Origin: Blattamonas nauphoetae
Lineage: Eukaryota; Preaxostyla; Oxymonadida
Direction of reading: 5' to 3'
DNA length: 33,621 nt
Assembly (NCBI GenBank): GCA_033064195.1
Contig: JARBJD010000561.1
Location: 1 to 33,621, forward strand
A model generated the notes under the pieces. It was not told the DNA's origin, made no database searches, and worked only from the letters and a program-made list of their open reading frames with translations. A program made the position numbers and the translations under genes. Positions within the stretch are counted from its first letter, which is position 1; every line of letters begins with the position of its first letter. This document shows, piece by piece, positions 9,815 to 20,036 of this stretch.

Positions 9815-10440
9815 GAAATGATAGTCGGTTGGTGAAGGGTTGGAAGGGAGCGCTGGAGAATGTGGAAGATGGTGATTCCTTGGCAGTGTGGCAACGAGGT
9901 TCTGATTGCTTGCAGAAGAGACCCGCAGTTAACAAGACTTTCGATGGGGAACGCACTCCTACCGACGAGAAGAGCGACTGTATTCCTGTAGTCTCATCCA
10001 TTCAAATGTCACAGAGTCGACAGTTCCATATGCACTTCTTGAGGGGAGACGAACAAAAAGAAATGAAAAAAGCAATAAACTATATGAAAATCAATCATAA
10101 AGTTGAAGAAACAGCAGTATACAGGATATTTCGAGGTGGAAAGCGATGCGTTCATTAGGAGCAAGAAATGAGAGCGAAAACGACAATCTCAAGGGAATAA
10201 GGCGAGAACCATCTTCTCTGAATCAATATCAGACTCCAATCGTCTGAATCATGACGTGTGATGTCATCAAAGAGAAATAATGTGTTAATACGGAAATGAT
10301 CTGTTTTCTTCGAGTGAGTTTAAAAAGAATCACAAATTGTTTAGTCACTCGAAAATGATGGAAAGAATGGAATTGTGAAATGAAATAACGATTTAATGAT
10401 CTCTGAGAGAAAATGCGAGATGTAGTCAACTTCAGATGGG
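9815..10440. other. Spacer without supported gene
   Basis: A plus-strand frame of 109 codons (9829-10158) and short minus-strand frames are present, but none has a recognisable motif. Composition turns AT-rich after about 10050. I see nothing that supports a gene. Confidence 0.3.
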
Positions 10441-10448
10441 GAGGACGA

Positions 10449-10780
10449 TCCGGACATGTCCAGGACTGGACACTTGTGTCCGTTTTCAAATGATCACAAA
10501 TGGATTGTGAAGAAATTCAGACGATTCGTTTTTTCAACAAATGAGTGAATGTCCAAGATCGGACAAGCTTGGACATTTTAGCAATTTATGGGTTTTTTGT
10601 CCGAATTCTCTAATACTCGTTTTTCATTTTTTTGAAAGACAAAATCAGAACAAAATTAACATCTTGGATGAATTGGAGGAAAAATTGAGTGTCTATCACG
10701 TTTATTTAAGCCACAGGAAACACTTCTTTCTAACTTGGACAGGGTCTCTGTCCAATGTCCGAGAGGAACGAGGTTTTGTC
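10449..10780. repeat. Cluster of GGACA/TGTCC palindromic motifs
   Basis: Within about 330 bp the words GGACA and TGTCC recur in nested palindromes: ccggacatgtccaggactgg near 10451, gtccaagatcggacaagctt near 10552, and ggacagggtctctgtccaat near 10736. The outer clusters are roughly inverted relative to each other (GGACAT...GTCC at the left; CTCGGACATTGGACAG on the reverse strand at the right). The design resembles the subterminal repeats of hAT-type ends seen at 16655 and 22612, so this may be a small non-autonomous element. Confidence 0.4.
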
Positions 10781-10822
10781 CGTCCGTTGCTCATCATTAC
10801 CTCCATCGCAGTGGTGAAATGA

Positions 10823-12333
10823 GCAGTTGAACTCGAACATCTTTCACAAGAATCGATCGAACGAAACCGGATTCTTGCTGAAAAAGAGCGCGAAGAGGCG
10901 GAAAGAAGCAAGATGCTTGAAGAAGAGAAGCTCATCGAAGAAAAACTGAACGAAGAATCGCAAACAATCGGTGACACATCTTCAACGACGCAAAGTGAAA
11001 CTTCCTGTTCTCATCCAGCTGAACTGAAAGATGATACCGAACCGCTGAAGCAGTCCATGGAACAGGATCAATATCAACCAGAATCTGGCAACGAGACACT
11101 GCTCCAGACGGTGGACCACGTTGGTGGTGATGAGGGTATGGAGAATGTCGAGATTCAAGACTTTATGGTCACGATCAAGAACCTTTGGAGACAGCCACTG
11201 TTGCACCTCAAAATCCGACTGACGTCGACACTGAAATAGAGGCACTTCCGATCTTCCCTCCATCGGAATCATCGACTATTCCCATCCTCCACACCGTTCA
11301 AGCAGGACAGCCAGATCATGATGAGATTCTGACTCGAACAGCTCATTTTCTTGCTCGGACGACTCTTCACACGGGAGAGCATGAAACACACGATATCGAC
11401 GACTAGGCTGCAATAAAAGGTGAAGGTGCAGGGAATCTCGATTACTTGGAGGATTTTTGTCTTTCCGACGAGAGCAGTTCGACCTTATCAGAATCACTCT
11501 CCGAATGGGCTCTTGACGCCGAAATCAATCAACTCCACAGCCGACACACCCTCTTCTTTCGAACAACCTTGATAGTCCGCCTTTCATGCACACTATCCCC
11601 GACTCAAATGATCAGTTTATCATGAACTCAGGAATCGCGCTCAACAGACCGATATTGTCTCGACCAGACGATATTTTACATCGAATTGTGATAGAACTGC
11701 CGAAACAGAACAAAAAAGAGGAAAGGAAGGAGGATGTCACTAGAAGCCTACAGATCATTGATCGGATGGTTGAGAATTCGTTGAAACAGGATTTGCTGGC
11801 AGATGCGCCCGAAAATCGGGACCCAACCAACGGAATCAGAAGACGAACCCACACAACCAGAAACTGAAGAGAAGTCCACACTTCAGGCCATACCTGCCTC
11901 GAAACCCAAATTCGACGAGAACTTCCTCTCCTCCTCGGAATCTCGGCTTCCATGCAACGCGCTTGACATGGTCGAGCTGGAGCTGACCCGACAAGCTTAT
12001 TTTGTTCCCGATGTCGACGCTTCTTTTCCAACCTCAAACACCGTCTCACCACGCTCTTCTATCCAGTCCGTCACTCGCTGGCCATCCACTGTCCACATCG
12101 CCTCCATCTGCACCTCAAATGAACCAGCACAAGCACGAACTGCCGCAACGGGTGCTCGCTCGTCTACAAACCCTTTCTCCGATCTCCACTCCGATTCCGA
12201 TGGAAGCGATGGCTCAGTGGTCCATGTTCATGTTTTCGTCGTCGTCTCTTCAGATGAAAGTGATGAAGGGATTTGTGGATTTAGAGGACTATGTAGGAGT
12301 TGGACTCGACTGAGCGAAGGGAGCCAGCGGTGA
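10823..12333 (+). pseudogene. Decayed acidic, coiled-coil gene (probably host)
   Basis: From 10830 the plus strand encodes a charged coiled coil (RNRILAEKEREEAERSKMLE, then EEEKLIEEKLNEES), followed by Asp/Glu/Ser/Thr/Pro-rich, apparently disordered sequence. Plausible coding continues in shifting frames: 10913-11239, 11185-11406, 11586-11867 and 11803-12333. At least three frame changes would be needed, so it is either a degraded gene or a gene with short introns that I cannot place. GC content is higher here than in the flanking DNA, which suggests former coding sequence. No enzyme motif is visible. A cytoskeletal or scaffold-like protein is possible, but that is only a guess from composition. 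Confidence 0.4.
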
Positions 12334-12571
12334 AGAGCTTCTTTGGGAGGCAGGAAGAGAAGAAGGACAGCCAATCGTCAGCTCTGGCTCAATCGCCGCC
12401 AGACTTGTCTTTTTAGTCCGTCACCCAACGCGACTCAAATTGCTTCGCTCAATCGTCAATCACACCTGCTGTTTGCCAAAGTTGCTTGAAGTCTGCGTAT
12501 TCGGACAAGCTGACAAAACGTGGGTTGCAGGTGGAGTTCAGCAGTTTTGTTGTGATTCTGTCGGTGAATGA
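12314..12571 (+). pseudogene. Open frame without start codon, possible exon
   Basis: An 85-codon stretch is open from just after a TGA at 12311 to the TGA ending at 12571, with no ATG. It encodes a plausible helical sequence: EELLWEAGREEGQPIVSSGS, then RLVFLVRHPTRLKLLRSIVN, then CCLPKLLEVCVF. It follows the decayed gene at 10823-12333 in a different frame, so it may be a later exon or part of the same relic. The leucine-rich pattern suggests alpha-helical repeats. I do not recognise the family. Confidence 0.3.
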
Positions 12572-13230
12572 GTATTCCCGATCGATCTTATTTCGCTGGA
12601 GCTCTGATTGTGCCGTCTAAGTTTCTCTCCCAAAGCCCCACAGCCTGCTGGTGTGTGTCGGTGTTTAAATGTGCGCATAGTTGAGACGTGGCAAATGGGT
12701 GGTCAGGAACGGTAATGTATGCATCACGAGATTTTTCAAGAAAATCACGACTCCGTGAATCGTTCGAGGTAGAAATCGAACCTCCAATTTAGGATCTCAG
12801 GACAGAGGTGCCCATTTCGGCACTTTTTTGGCCAACAACTAAGGGGTCCTAAACATTTTAGCTTATGAGATCCGAACTTCACAACCACGTTTCTCCACGC
12901 CTGTTCATGATTCTTCTTTCTCGTTTCATTTATGGTGGTTTGGGATGGTTTTCTCTCGAAATGACAATTTTTTGAAAAAATGAAAAATCCTGAGTGGAAT
13001 TTTGGAAAATTCCTGGTCACAAACTGATTTCCCTGTATGTTAAGCATAGGGACTCGAAAATATGTTTTGATCATATCTCCACAACCAGACATAGTTCCGA
13101 CATGAAGTTTTCACCAATATGGATCTTTTGTTGAGAATTATTTTGTTCTGAAAATTTTGAGAATGTTCGATGACCTCCTATTTTAGACTTTTTGGCCATT
13201 TTCCACAAAAGTGATTTCTAACTTACCATC
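12572..13230. other. Spacer without supported gene
   Basis: AT-rich sequence. A 115-codon minus-strand frame (12745-13092) is open, but its product has no domain pattern and looks like translated non-coding DNA. Nothing else is evident. Confidence 0.3.
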
Positions 13231-13781
13231 TCAGATTAATTTCTTCGTCAGATTGAACATAGAATCTTTCTTTAAATCACTCAGGGCCCTGAGACAATCC
13301 AATGAAACAGGACCGAGAAGTTTTTGGAGGATGAATTGTTCTTTGAGGTATTGATGTTGGCTGAATTGTGCCTTTTCTATACACGTTTTGTCTGTTCTAA
13401 CTTGCATTGTTGTGTAACATGTGATTCGATTGACAGTAGAGAAGAGGTATTGCGATGGCGTCACACCATCATCTTTCATTGACACGATGAAGTCCTTCAA
13501 GAGGTGAAGTGGGGGTCTCCCCAAAATGATGATACCTGTCGATCGAATATGAGCAAAATTGTTCGGCATATAGGAGCCATATCCGTGATAGGGATTCGAA
13601 TCCAGCAGGGGCTTTGCAATGTTTTTTCATTTCTTCGAAGTTTTTGGACAAATCCTGTTTTCGATTGGAGGTTGATCAACATATTGAAATCTGCCATAAA
13701 GCGATCGAGCGGTCTGCAATCTGGCATTTTCGTTGTTTCGTTGGTCAGAAGTGGTAGAAAATGGGCTTGGATAGCCGTCAA
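13231..13781 (-). pseudogene. Unassigned coding relic in two overlapping frames
   Basis: Two minus-strand frames overlap: 13497-13781 (94 codons) and 13231-13569 (112 codons). The second has reasonable protein composition (GIIILGRPPLHLLKDFIVSM, then SQYLFSTVNRITCY). Shifting from one to the other near 13560 would give a longer product, so this may be a frameshifted gene. I recognise no motif. It lies downstream, in the same orientation, of the DDE-like fragment at 14725-15201, and might belong to the same dead element. Confidence 0.25.
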
Positions 13782-13904
13782 AGTATGAAAACGGCAAAGA
13801 ATGGTTGGAACATAAGGATTTATTTCTTACAGGGCATTCAATTGTGCAAGGGAACGGGATTGAAAACAGAGAGAATATGTGATATCTGAACCAATGAAAC
13901 AAAA

Positions 13905-14250
13905 AAGGAAAAAAAAGTCGATGACTGGAATTGAACCTGTGATGGAGATTCTTCACGACTCGACATCCGTTTGGGACCAAAGAAAAAGCTTTTTTCGCAC
14001 ATATATCGATCGAAGACACTCAAAAAAAGCAAGTATTTTTTCAAGGCGAAAAATATGGTTTATTCACAATCTTCCCGTATTCCCACGCTTTTTTGAATGT
14101 TGTTTTCCCCATTTCATTTCACTAAGAAAGCGTTTCTCTGAAACATGTCTTCAGGATTGGTTCACAGGTTGTGAAGATATGACAATATCAAAAACACAAT
14201 TGTCCTCAAAACGATGTATTTTGAGGATTTCTCGTAAATGCATCGGGATG
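13905..14250. repeat. Dispersed repeat, copy A (tRNA-like B box on minus strand)
   Basis: The stretch from about 13960 to 14250 matches 15705-15925 in order: atccgttt.g.accaaa, then atcgatcgaa.a.actc followed by an A run, then ttttgaggatttctc. Copy A also carries, on the minus strand, the RNA polymerase III B-box-like sequence GGTTCAATTCC (about 13926-13936), followed by a T run that could end a Pol III transcript. This fits a diverged tRNA-derived SINE, with moderate certainty. Confidence 0.45.
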
Positions 14251-14299
14251 TACTTCACACTTTGTTTTCAGTATGTTTTTGGGGGTATTACGGTTCTAT

Positions 14300-14720
14300 T
14301 AACTGGTAGTTAAGAGAGTATTCAACAGATGATGTTACCGATATTGGGAAAGAAGAAACCTTGTCACCTCCAACTCATCGAAACGTGTCGGAGATTTTGA
14401 ACCAATGACAGTTCAGATTTTCCAGCTCAATTGGACAAGAATTCACTTCAATTCGTTTTTTGCTAGTTTTATCGATTCTTTGATGAAATTCACCAAGCTA
14501 TTCTAAATGACAAAGTGATATGAGGAGAAGAAAGGAGTGGAACGGTTCAATTCGTTCTCACTCTGTACCCGACCGATCAGATTCTTTTCATCAGTCGGAT
14601 AGTTTGTTATCTTTCCTTTACACTTGAGACTGGCATTCATTCTTTTGATTGTCAGATTGCAAGGATCACTTTATCCTCTGGAGCGGTCTGAACGGAGTAA
14701 ATCTGAAAAGGAAGAAAGTC
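14300..14720. other. Spacer without supported gene
   Basis: AT-rich with no open frame of note on either strand. It lies immediately downstream of the DDE-like fragment in transcription order, and could be the 3' flank of that dead element. Confidence 0.3.
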
Positions 14721-14724
14721 CCAA

Positions 14725-15201
14725 TTAGGGGATGGTTCGTTTAAGCAATTGGGAAAGAACCCCAAGGAGACTGTCAACCTCATTCTTCCCATGATCAGTC
14801 TTGAAGTAGTTCACAACAACTGACATCTGTGTCACTTCATGATCTAATCTTCGATGAGGAAATACAACTGTTGATGCATGAATAGTTTCACTGCACTTGA
14901 AAGTCGAACCACTGTCTGTCCAGAATTGAACTGAAGTGATGTCTCTCATGGACTGATGATGGAATACAGTTCGAAGCGCGTAGTTCACAACAAAACTGTA
15001 CGTATTGTTATTTGCACTGAGAAAAGTGATTAAAAGTTTGTTTCGTTTTCCTTCCCCGTTGCTTTGATGGACAACCACACCGATAACCACAGCTTGGTGC
15101 TTTTGAATATATTCTTTTTGTCTTCTCCGATTTATTTCTCTCATCCATTTGAATTGAATCTGCCATTTCGGCAAAAAAATAGGTGTATTTCGGAAAATCA
15201 A
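14725..15201 (-). pseudogene. DDE-type transposase-like fragment
   Basis: The 158-residue frame has a central region VQFWTDSGSTFKCSETIHAS (Asp near residue 97), and then NYFKTDHGKNEVDSLLGVLS (HGK at 137-139, Asp at 143). The combination of a strand ending in W-x-D-x-G, then F(K), and about 40 residues later a HGK...D...G motif resembles the end of RNase H-fold transposase cores in several eukaryotic DNA transposons. The N-terminal third is basic. No complete catalytic core can be seen, so it is a fragment. The family assignment is tentative. Confidence 0.45.
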
Positions 15202-15252
15202 AAAAACAGATTTTATCGAGAAATAATGCTTTGAACAAATATCGGTTTCTCT

Positions 15253-15600
15253 CTAGAGAGGGTTCTCTTTCATTGTGGATTGCGAGTCAGGGTCTGGAGG
15301 TATGGTAAGCTTCACTTTTGAAAACCGCGCTCCAGTGCGAATCAGTCTGTTGGACAGTTGTTGGAAGAGCACGGGTTTATTTGGATCAGGTAGTGCAGTG
15401 AGTGAGGATACATCATCATCCTGGCCAGCGGTGTCATACCTGAATTGTTTCTTCAACTCATTTGTCCTCTCTTCTGTGATGAGTCTATGCGCTTTGGGAG
15501 AGGTGTAGACCATTACGTAGTTGTGTGGATCGGCTTGTGGTTGGGTCTTGATTATCGATATTCTCCCGGTCAGTGTCAGCAACCCGGAATCTGGGATCAA
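15253..15600 (-). CDS. Hypothetical protein, 115 aa, beside DDE-like fragment
   Basis: The frame has mixed composition: HNYVMVYTSPKAHRLITEER, then NELKKQFRYDTAGQDDDVSS. There is no recognised motif. It lies just upstream of, and in the same orientation as, the DDE-like fragment (52 bp apart), and may be part of the same dead element. Its first 15 or so codons (start MIPDSGLLTLTG) recur in inverted orientation at 15985-16030. Confidence 0.3.
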   Translation of the reverse strand: MIPDSGLLTLTGRISIIKTQPQADPHNYVMVYTSPKAHRLITEERTNELKKQFRYDTAGQDDDVSSLTALPDPNKPVLFQQLSNRLIRTGARFSKVKLTIPPDPDSQSTMKENPL

Positions 15601-15645
15601 AACTATTCATTTTGGTCAAACTAAAACAGATTTAAATCCTCAAAA
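15575..15645. repeat. Inverted repeat, left arm
   Basis: The reverse complement of this arm contains cccagattccgggt, and the arm itself contains tttggtcaaactaa. Both words recur in inverted order in the right arm at 15945-16030. The spacer of about 300 bp holds dispersed repeat copy B. Confidence 0.5.
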
Positions 15646-15704
15646 TACTGTATACAGGAGGAAAGCACATCTGTTTTATCTTTTTCTGCTCGTTTCTTCA
15701 CAAC

Positions 15705-15925
15705 CAGATATCCGTTTTGAACCAAATATAAAAGCCTTTTTATCGTGAATCGATCGAATAAAGACTCTCAAAAAAACAAGCTATATTTTTCCCGATGTCA
15801 TTTTTTTGTCGAGAACATTGACGTTTTTTTGCAACGTATCAAATACCCAACATTTTTTAGTCACATTTTTTTCAACAAATTCTTTCCGCCAAAAACGAGG
15901 TTTTTTGAGGATTTCTCCGATTCGC
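15705..15925. repeat. Dispersed repeat, copy B
   Basis: Diverged direct match to 13960-14250: shared blocks around atatccgttttgaaccaaat, atcgatcgaataaagactct and aggttttttgaggatttctc. It lacks the B-box-like sequence of copy A. It lies inside the inverted repeat 15575-16030. Confidence 0.45.
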
Positions 15926-15944
15926 CAAGATAGACAATTTTCAG

Positions 15945-16030
15945 ATTAACTTTTTTTCTTAGTTTGACAAAAATGGTTTATTTCAACCCCAGATTCCGGG
16001 TAAGTGACAGAACCGGGGTAATGACACATC
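15945..16030. repeat. Inverted repeat, right arm
   Basis: Contains agtttgacaaaaatgg and ccccagattccgggtaagtg, which match the reverse complement of the left arm (15575-15645), with differences outside these words. It looks like a partial inverted duplication of the 5' end of the frame at 15253-15600. Confidence 0.5.
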
Positions 16031-16654
16031 TATAACGAAAGCAATACCGAGATAAAAAATTATGAATTGAATTTTCTCATCTTGTCTCATCACTCAGCAG
16101 ATGATTCAAAAAACAACCGATACAACAGGGTAAATTTCGCAACTATCACATTCTCTTTCGTAGGTAATGTTGTCATCCTTCGGAGGAATTATGGAGATCA
16201 TTCATTCGAGAATCGATTCTCTCTTTTTTCATTTTCTCAACCACACGACAATGCAAATGAGAGATAGTGAGAATATTCAATGATATCGTCAGAGAGAAAT
16301 CACACATTTTAATTACCATTCGATTAGTATCTCTGCGAGGAGTGGAAACAGACAGCTCTCGGTGGAGGAAAACACTCTACTCCTCACGTCTCATCTCCTT
16401 GGAAGAGGAGATGGATTATGACGACTGCAATCGTATGTGCCTCCCTAGGCTCATCGGTCATTCATCTTGATCTCCTCTTCAAATACACTTTTTTGTGTTA
16501 TACTTGAAAAATGGCTGTCTTTCAAAAGGGTGAAGGGTTTACGAAAAAAGTGTGGAAAATCATTTGTTCATTAGTGCAGGAAGTGGTGACCACAAACTTT
16601 TGTCCGTGACTGCATTCTCAAGGTTCTAAGTGGAAGTAAAAATTTGATTTTTCT
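16031..16654. other. Spacer without supported gene
   Basis: Two short plus-strand frames (16067-16267 and 16267-16470) are open, but neither has a recognisable motif. The rest is AT-rich with no structure that I can name. Confidence 0.3.
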
Positions 16655-16725
16655 AGGCTTGTCTGACCGGCACTGACCGGTCAGTTTTCATCGAAAAGTA
16701 CTGACCGTCACTGACCGGAGAAATT
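16655..16725. repeat. hAT left terminal and subterminal repeats
   Basis: Contains ctgaccggcactgaccggtc and then actgaccgtcactgaccgga. The order TGACCG, spacer, TGACC(G)GTCA, A-rich spacer, TGAC.GTCA.TGACCGG also appears at 22619-22675 in the 2 kb element, which suggests that related transposases bind both. Confidence 0.6.
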
Positions 16726-17000
16726 TTGGAACCCATAATCGAGAGTTACCATTTCTCCGAAGTGGATTCCCAAAAATCGAATTTTTGAATCAATGTCCTG
16801 AGTATCAATGATTTTCAATGTGAAATGCAATGATTGAAATAATACCACTTCATGAAAGACGTTGTTCTCTTATTGTCAGACATTTCTAGTTCCGAGAAAA
16901 ATTAAGTAGTTAATGGGTTGTCGTTCGACCTTTGTCAACTTTACTCATTGATAACGGATTTACTGCAAGTCCAACCTTCATTAAATGAACGGAACATCGA

Positions 17001-19492
17001 ATGGACCATGGTTTAGTTTGCCTTTTACTCACACCTGTGATCTTTCTAGAGTTGGATGGGAACACCGTATTTGAATACCAGGAAGTGATTGAGAAACAAA
17101 ATCATTTTCCTTCAGCGATGGCTGTGAGAGCAAGATATAGTACGACGAAAGCCCCATTCCAGAAGGATCGTATTCTGTATCTGTGCCGACACGTTGATGA
17201 CTGTGGGCGTGGATGTCATTATATTGCTCGAAAAACCGCTTTTGATCCTCATCACACACATCAGTTTACAGTCAAGAAGCCAGAAAAACAACAACAAATA
17301 ACTGTGGATGATAAGTTCACCAAGTTTGAACAAACACTATTCCTTTTCTGTGCACGACACACGGTATCATACAACGCAGTTGGCTCCAATGAGTTCAGAG
17401 ATGTGGTGAATGAACTCATCCAGGTGGGAAAACGGTCCAGTCAAAAGGAAGTTAGCAGTTGTCAAAAGGTTCTCAATCGACGCAGAATTCCAGGTCGAAT
17501 GGCAAAGTTGGGGCGACAAGCAATTCAAGATGCTCTGGCTGCAAGACGTGGACTAAGTGGAAGCATCGTGATTGACGGAGGTAAGGTTGGACATCTTCAC
17601 TTTCTACTCGCAATTTTTGTTGCACCACAAACAACTTTTGAACCACTCCTCATTCATACATCCAACGTTGACTACAACCTCAATTCCGTGTTCTATGCCA
17701 GTTTTGCCTCGGACAGCGCAGCAATCCTCTCCAAACACGGGATTAAAGTTGTTGCCTTCGTGGCAGACAATGCGCTTGCCCTTCAGAATGGACTCGTAAT
17801 TGTATCTCAAAAGGAGCGTACTCCTCAACCAGAAACGCTCCGACCAACTGACAACCTGGCATCGTCCCCTCTTGTTGGCCGATGCCACAACCATCTCCTC
17901 GATCTTGCTTGTACTGACGTAAAACAATAATCTCCACACCTAAGAAACCTGTTGGAGACACTTCACTATATCTCACGTGAGTTTCCACAAACTCTATCAA
18001 AACAAATCGGTTCATCGCCACGAACTTTCTCACCAACGAGATGGCTCGATGAGATCCGGCCAGTCTCATGGTACTCTGCTCACTACGCAGCCTTTCCGAC
18101 TCTATCAGATTCCGAAGTTCAATTCTTCAGGGAAATCTCAGAAATTCAAAAGATCTTGCAGCCATTGTATCTCATGAAAAATCAGTTCGGAGAGCGATCC
18201 TGTGTCATTTCCAATGTGTTTCCAATCGTTGTCCGGACGATGCAGACAATTTTACAGAACCTTGCAGACTCACCGACTCGATGGAAAGAGATTGGTGATG
18301 TTGTCATTGACTGTCTCTTTTTACGATTCTTCTGCAATTCAACTTCATCACTGATGCTATTCGCTTTCTCTCTGACCAGGGATGGACGAGATTCCTACCA
18401 CACCGACTGTTCCATTCTCAGCTCCTCCCTCGACGTACCAAGTCCCTTTGTACCGCTTGACCTCGTCTTTGACGAGATAGACTCAGAACCCGAATGGATT
18501 GATCTGTGCGAAGACGATCAGGAGACACTATCTGATGTTGAAATGAGAGGACGAGCTGCACGAAGGAGAAAAGAAAGGAGAGACAACGTGATGCACAAGT
18601 GCTGAAATCCACCTCTCCAGAGATTTGTGACATGCCACCCATCCTCCCAACCAAACGAGCCCATTCCGGAGAAGATCCCATCACTGATGTCCTTTTGATG
18701 GTCCAGTCCCATCGGCGACGAAAGTTAGCAAGGAACAAACCCACACCATCGCCACCTCTCTTCCACAGCTTCTTCCACTTCATCCACTCTCATCTCTCTA
18801 TATTCCACGAACAGGTCAACTCTCCATGACCATGTTCACATATCCACGACCAAAACACTCGATTGAGGCAACACCGGTACCTCAGATTCCACAAGCCACT
18901 CAAAGTGTCATCAATACGGGACTGTCCGGTCAAAATCCGCAATCTTCGTCTAATCCCTCACTATCAACTCATGTTTCCCCATCCGTCCACCTTCGCACCA
19001 TCCAATCACTCAGAACAGAAAAGCACTATTCGGCACAATCATCTCAGAAATTATATACACTCCTCCTCAACGCCACATGAAACCAGTTAAAACTGGATTC
19101 AAAATCCCAATCGTGGCATCATCTGGTTCAGATAGTATGTCTGATGAAAAATGCCGGACCAACTTCCACGTGCTCCAGGTCTTGAGGTATTATCCAACCT
19201 GAGGTCATTCAACACCGAAATACATGAGGGACTAACGATCACAGCAAACTCACTCTTCGGGACACTTCATCCACGACTGGCTGAGGAATTTGATGTGTGG
19301 ATCAACCACGAAGAATCTCTCTCGGATAAGATAACCGTTGATCGATTCCAGACGTTTTGGCGACACTATCGTGAAGATTCAAAGACTGTAGCTTTATGCG
19401 ACTGTGCGCTAACGCTGGGAGCTATTGTTGCTTCTGAAATTGAATGTGAGAGGAGTAGTATAGAAGTCGAATTGGGAACCACGTTGGCATAG
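17001..19492 (+). pseudogene. hAT-family transposase, degenerate
   Basis: A BED-like Cys/His finger lies near residues 62-87 (LCRHVDDCGRGCHY...HHTH). A hAT helix follows (LFLFCARHTVSYNAVGSNEF, about 114-132). The first catalytic Asp is in IVIDGGK (192), the second in FVADNALALQNG (256), and the CHNH motif (RCHNHLLDLAC) is near 295. The frame has a TAA at 17928-17930 but stays open in the same frame to 18605, with SPTRWLDEIRP (the hAT RW motif). After 18605 the coding moves between frames. The C-terminal dimerisation region (FQTFWRHYREDSKTVALCDC, then EIECERSSIEVELG) is in the frame at 19151-19492. One in-frame stop and at least two frame changes mark it as dead, unless TAA is read through. 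The ATG at 17001 follows an in-frame TGA at 16986. Confidence 0.8.
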
Positions 19493-19499
19493 ACACCAC

Positions 19500-19845
19500 T
19501 TCCATTGCTTTTTTCTCCATGCCGATTGACCATTCAGAAAATACTTGAAGTAAAAGTCATTTTCATTTCAGAAAGTTGTCAATCTTAGAGAAATATTCTC
19601 TTCCAGAGTTCAGTTACTTCATACTTTCAAGTTGAAGCTAATTTTCAAAAATTTTCAAAAAAGCAAAAACCTTGATTTTGGCGGAAGCTGGTGTATTTTT
19701 TCAAGGTTCCGAAGGTTGCGACCCTTCTCATCGGTCCCTTTTAGACCGGCATCGGAACTCATTTTTATCGATTTGAATTCCGGAGACGTACGTTGGTCTT
19801 GCCAAGGGCCTAGACCATGCCAAAGGGCAGTGATATGTGAAATTA
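19500..19845. other. Spacer after hAT relic
   Basis: No gene is supported. It probably includes the eroded right end of the hAT element and host sequence. A short plus-strand frame (19632-19886) runs into the tRNA-like sequence and is not convincing. Confidence 0.3.
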
Positions 19846-19932
19846 AATGCTTCCGCCAGGAATTGAACCTAGGACCTTCAGCTTAGTAGTAGTAGTGCGT
19901 GCACTCACCATTACCACTAGACTATCCGGTCC
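19846..19932 (-). repeat. tRNA-like sequence (pseudo-tRNA or SINE head)
   Basis: On the minus strand it has an A-box-like TAGTCTAGTGGTAATGG and a B-box-like GGTTCAATTCCTGG, the latter inside a good five-pair T-stem (CTAGG/CCTGG). The acceptor stem does not pair (5' side GACCGGA, 3' side CGGAAGC), so I do not call a functional tRNA. It is best read as a tRNA-derived pseudogene or SINE head. Confidence 0.5.
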
Positions 19933-20036
19933 TGAAATTATCCCGGAAAATCAGAAACTTTATACCCGAAAAAAAGACACTATAGCAGATTTAAAATTTG
20001 AAAACTTTGTCAATAAATTCAATATATAGCTAAAAT

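Larger units (their letters stand above)
16655..19560 (+). mobile_element. Decayed hAT DNA transposon (right end not found)
   Basis: The left end is marked by aggcttgtctgaccgg at 16655, followed by clustered TGACCGG/CCGGTCA words to about 16720, the usual design of hAT subterminal repeats. A hAT transposase relic follows at 17001-19492. No matching inverted end is visible downstream, so the right end given here is only approximate and appears truncated or diverged. Confidence 0.6.

Noticed and set aside
12745-13092. 115-codon minus-strand frame
   Set aside because: No domain pattern, odd mixture of residues, and located in AT-rich sequence with no sign of codon structure.
13627-14019. 130-codon minus-strand frame and overlapping frames near 14 kb
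   Set aside because: Phe/Ser/Pro-rich translation of T-rich DNA that overlaps dispersed repeat copy A; no coding evidence.
13960-15925. Direct repeats as LTRs of a retroelement
   Set aside because: The repeats are short, diverged, lack TG...CA ends, and no reverse transcriptase or gag-like sequence lies between them. The integrase-type genes in the window belong to the Polintons.
15581-16030. Terminal inverted repeats of a small transposon
   Set aside because: One arm overlaps coding sequence of the frame at 15253-15600, similarity is patchy, and no target duplication is visible; a partial inverted duplication is simpler.
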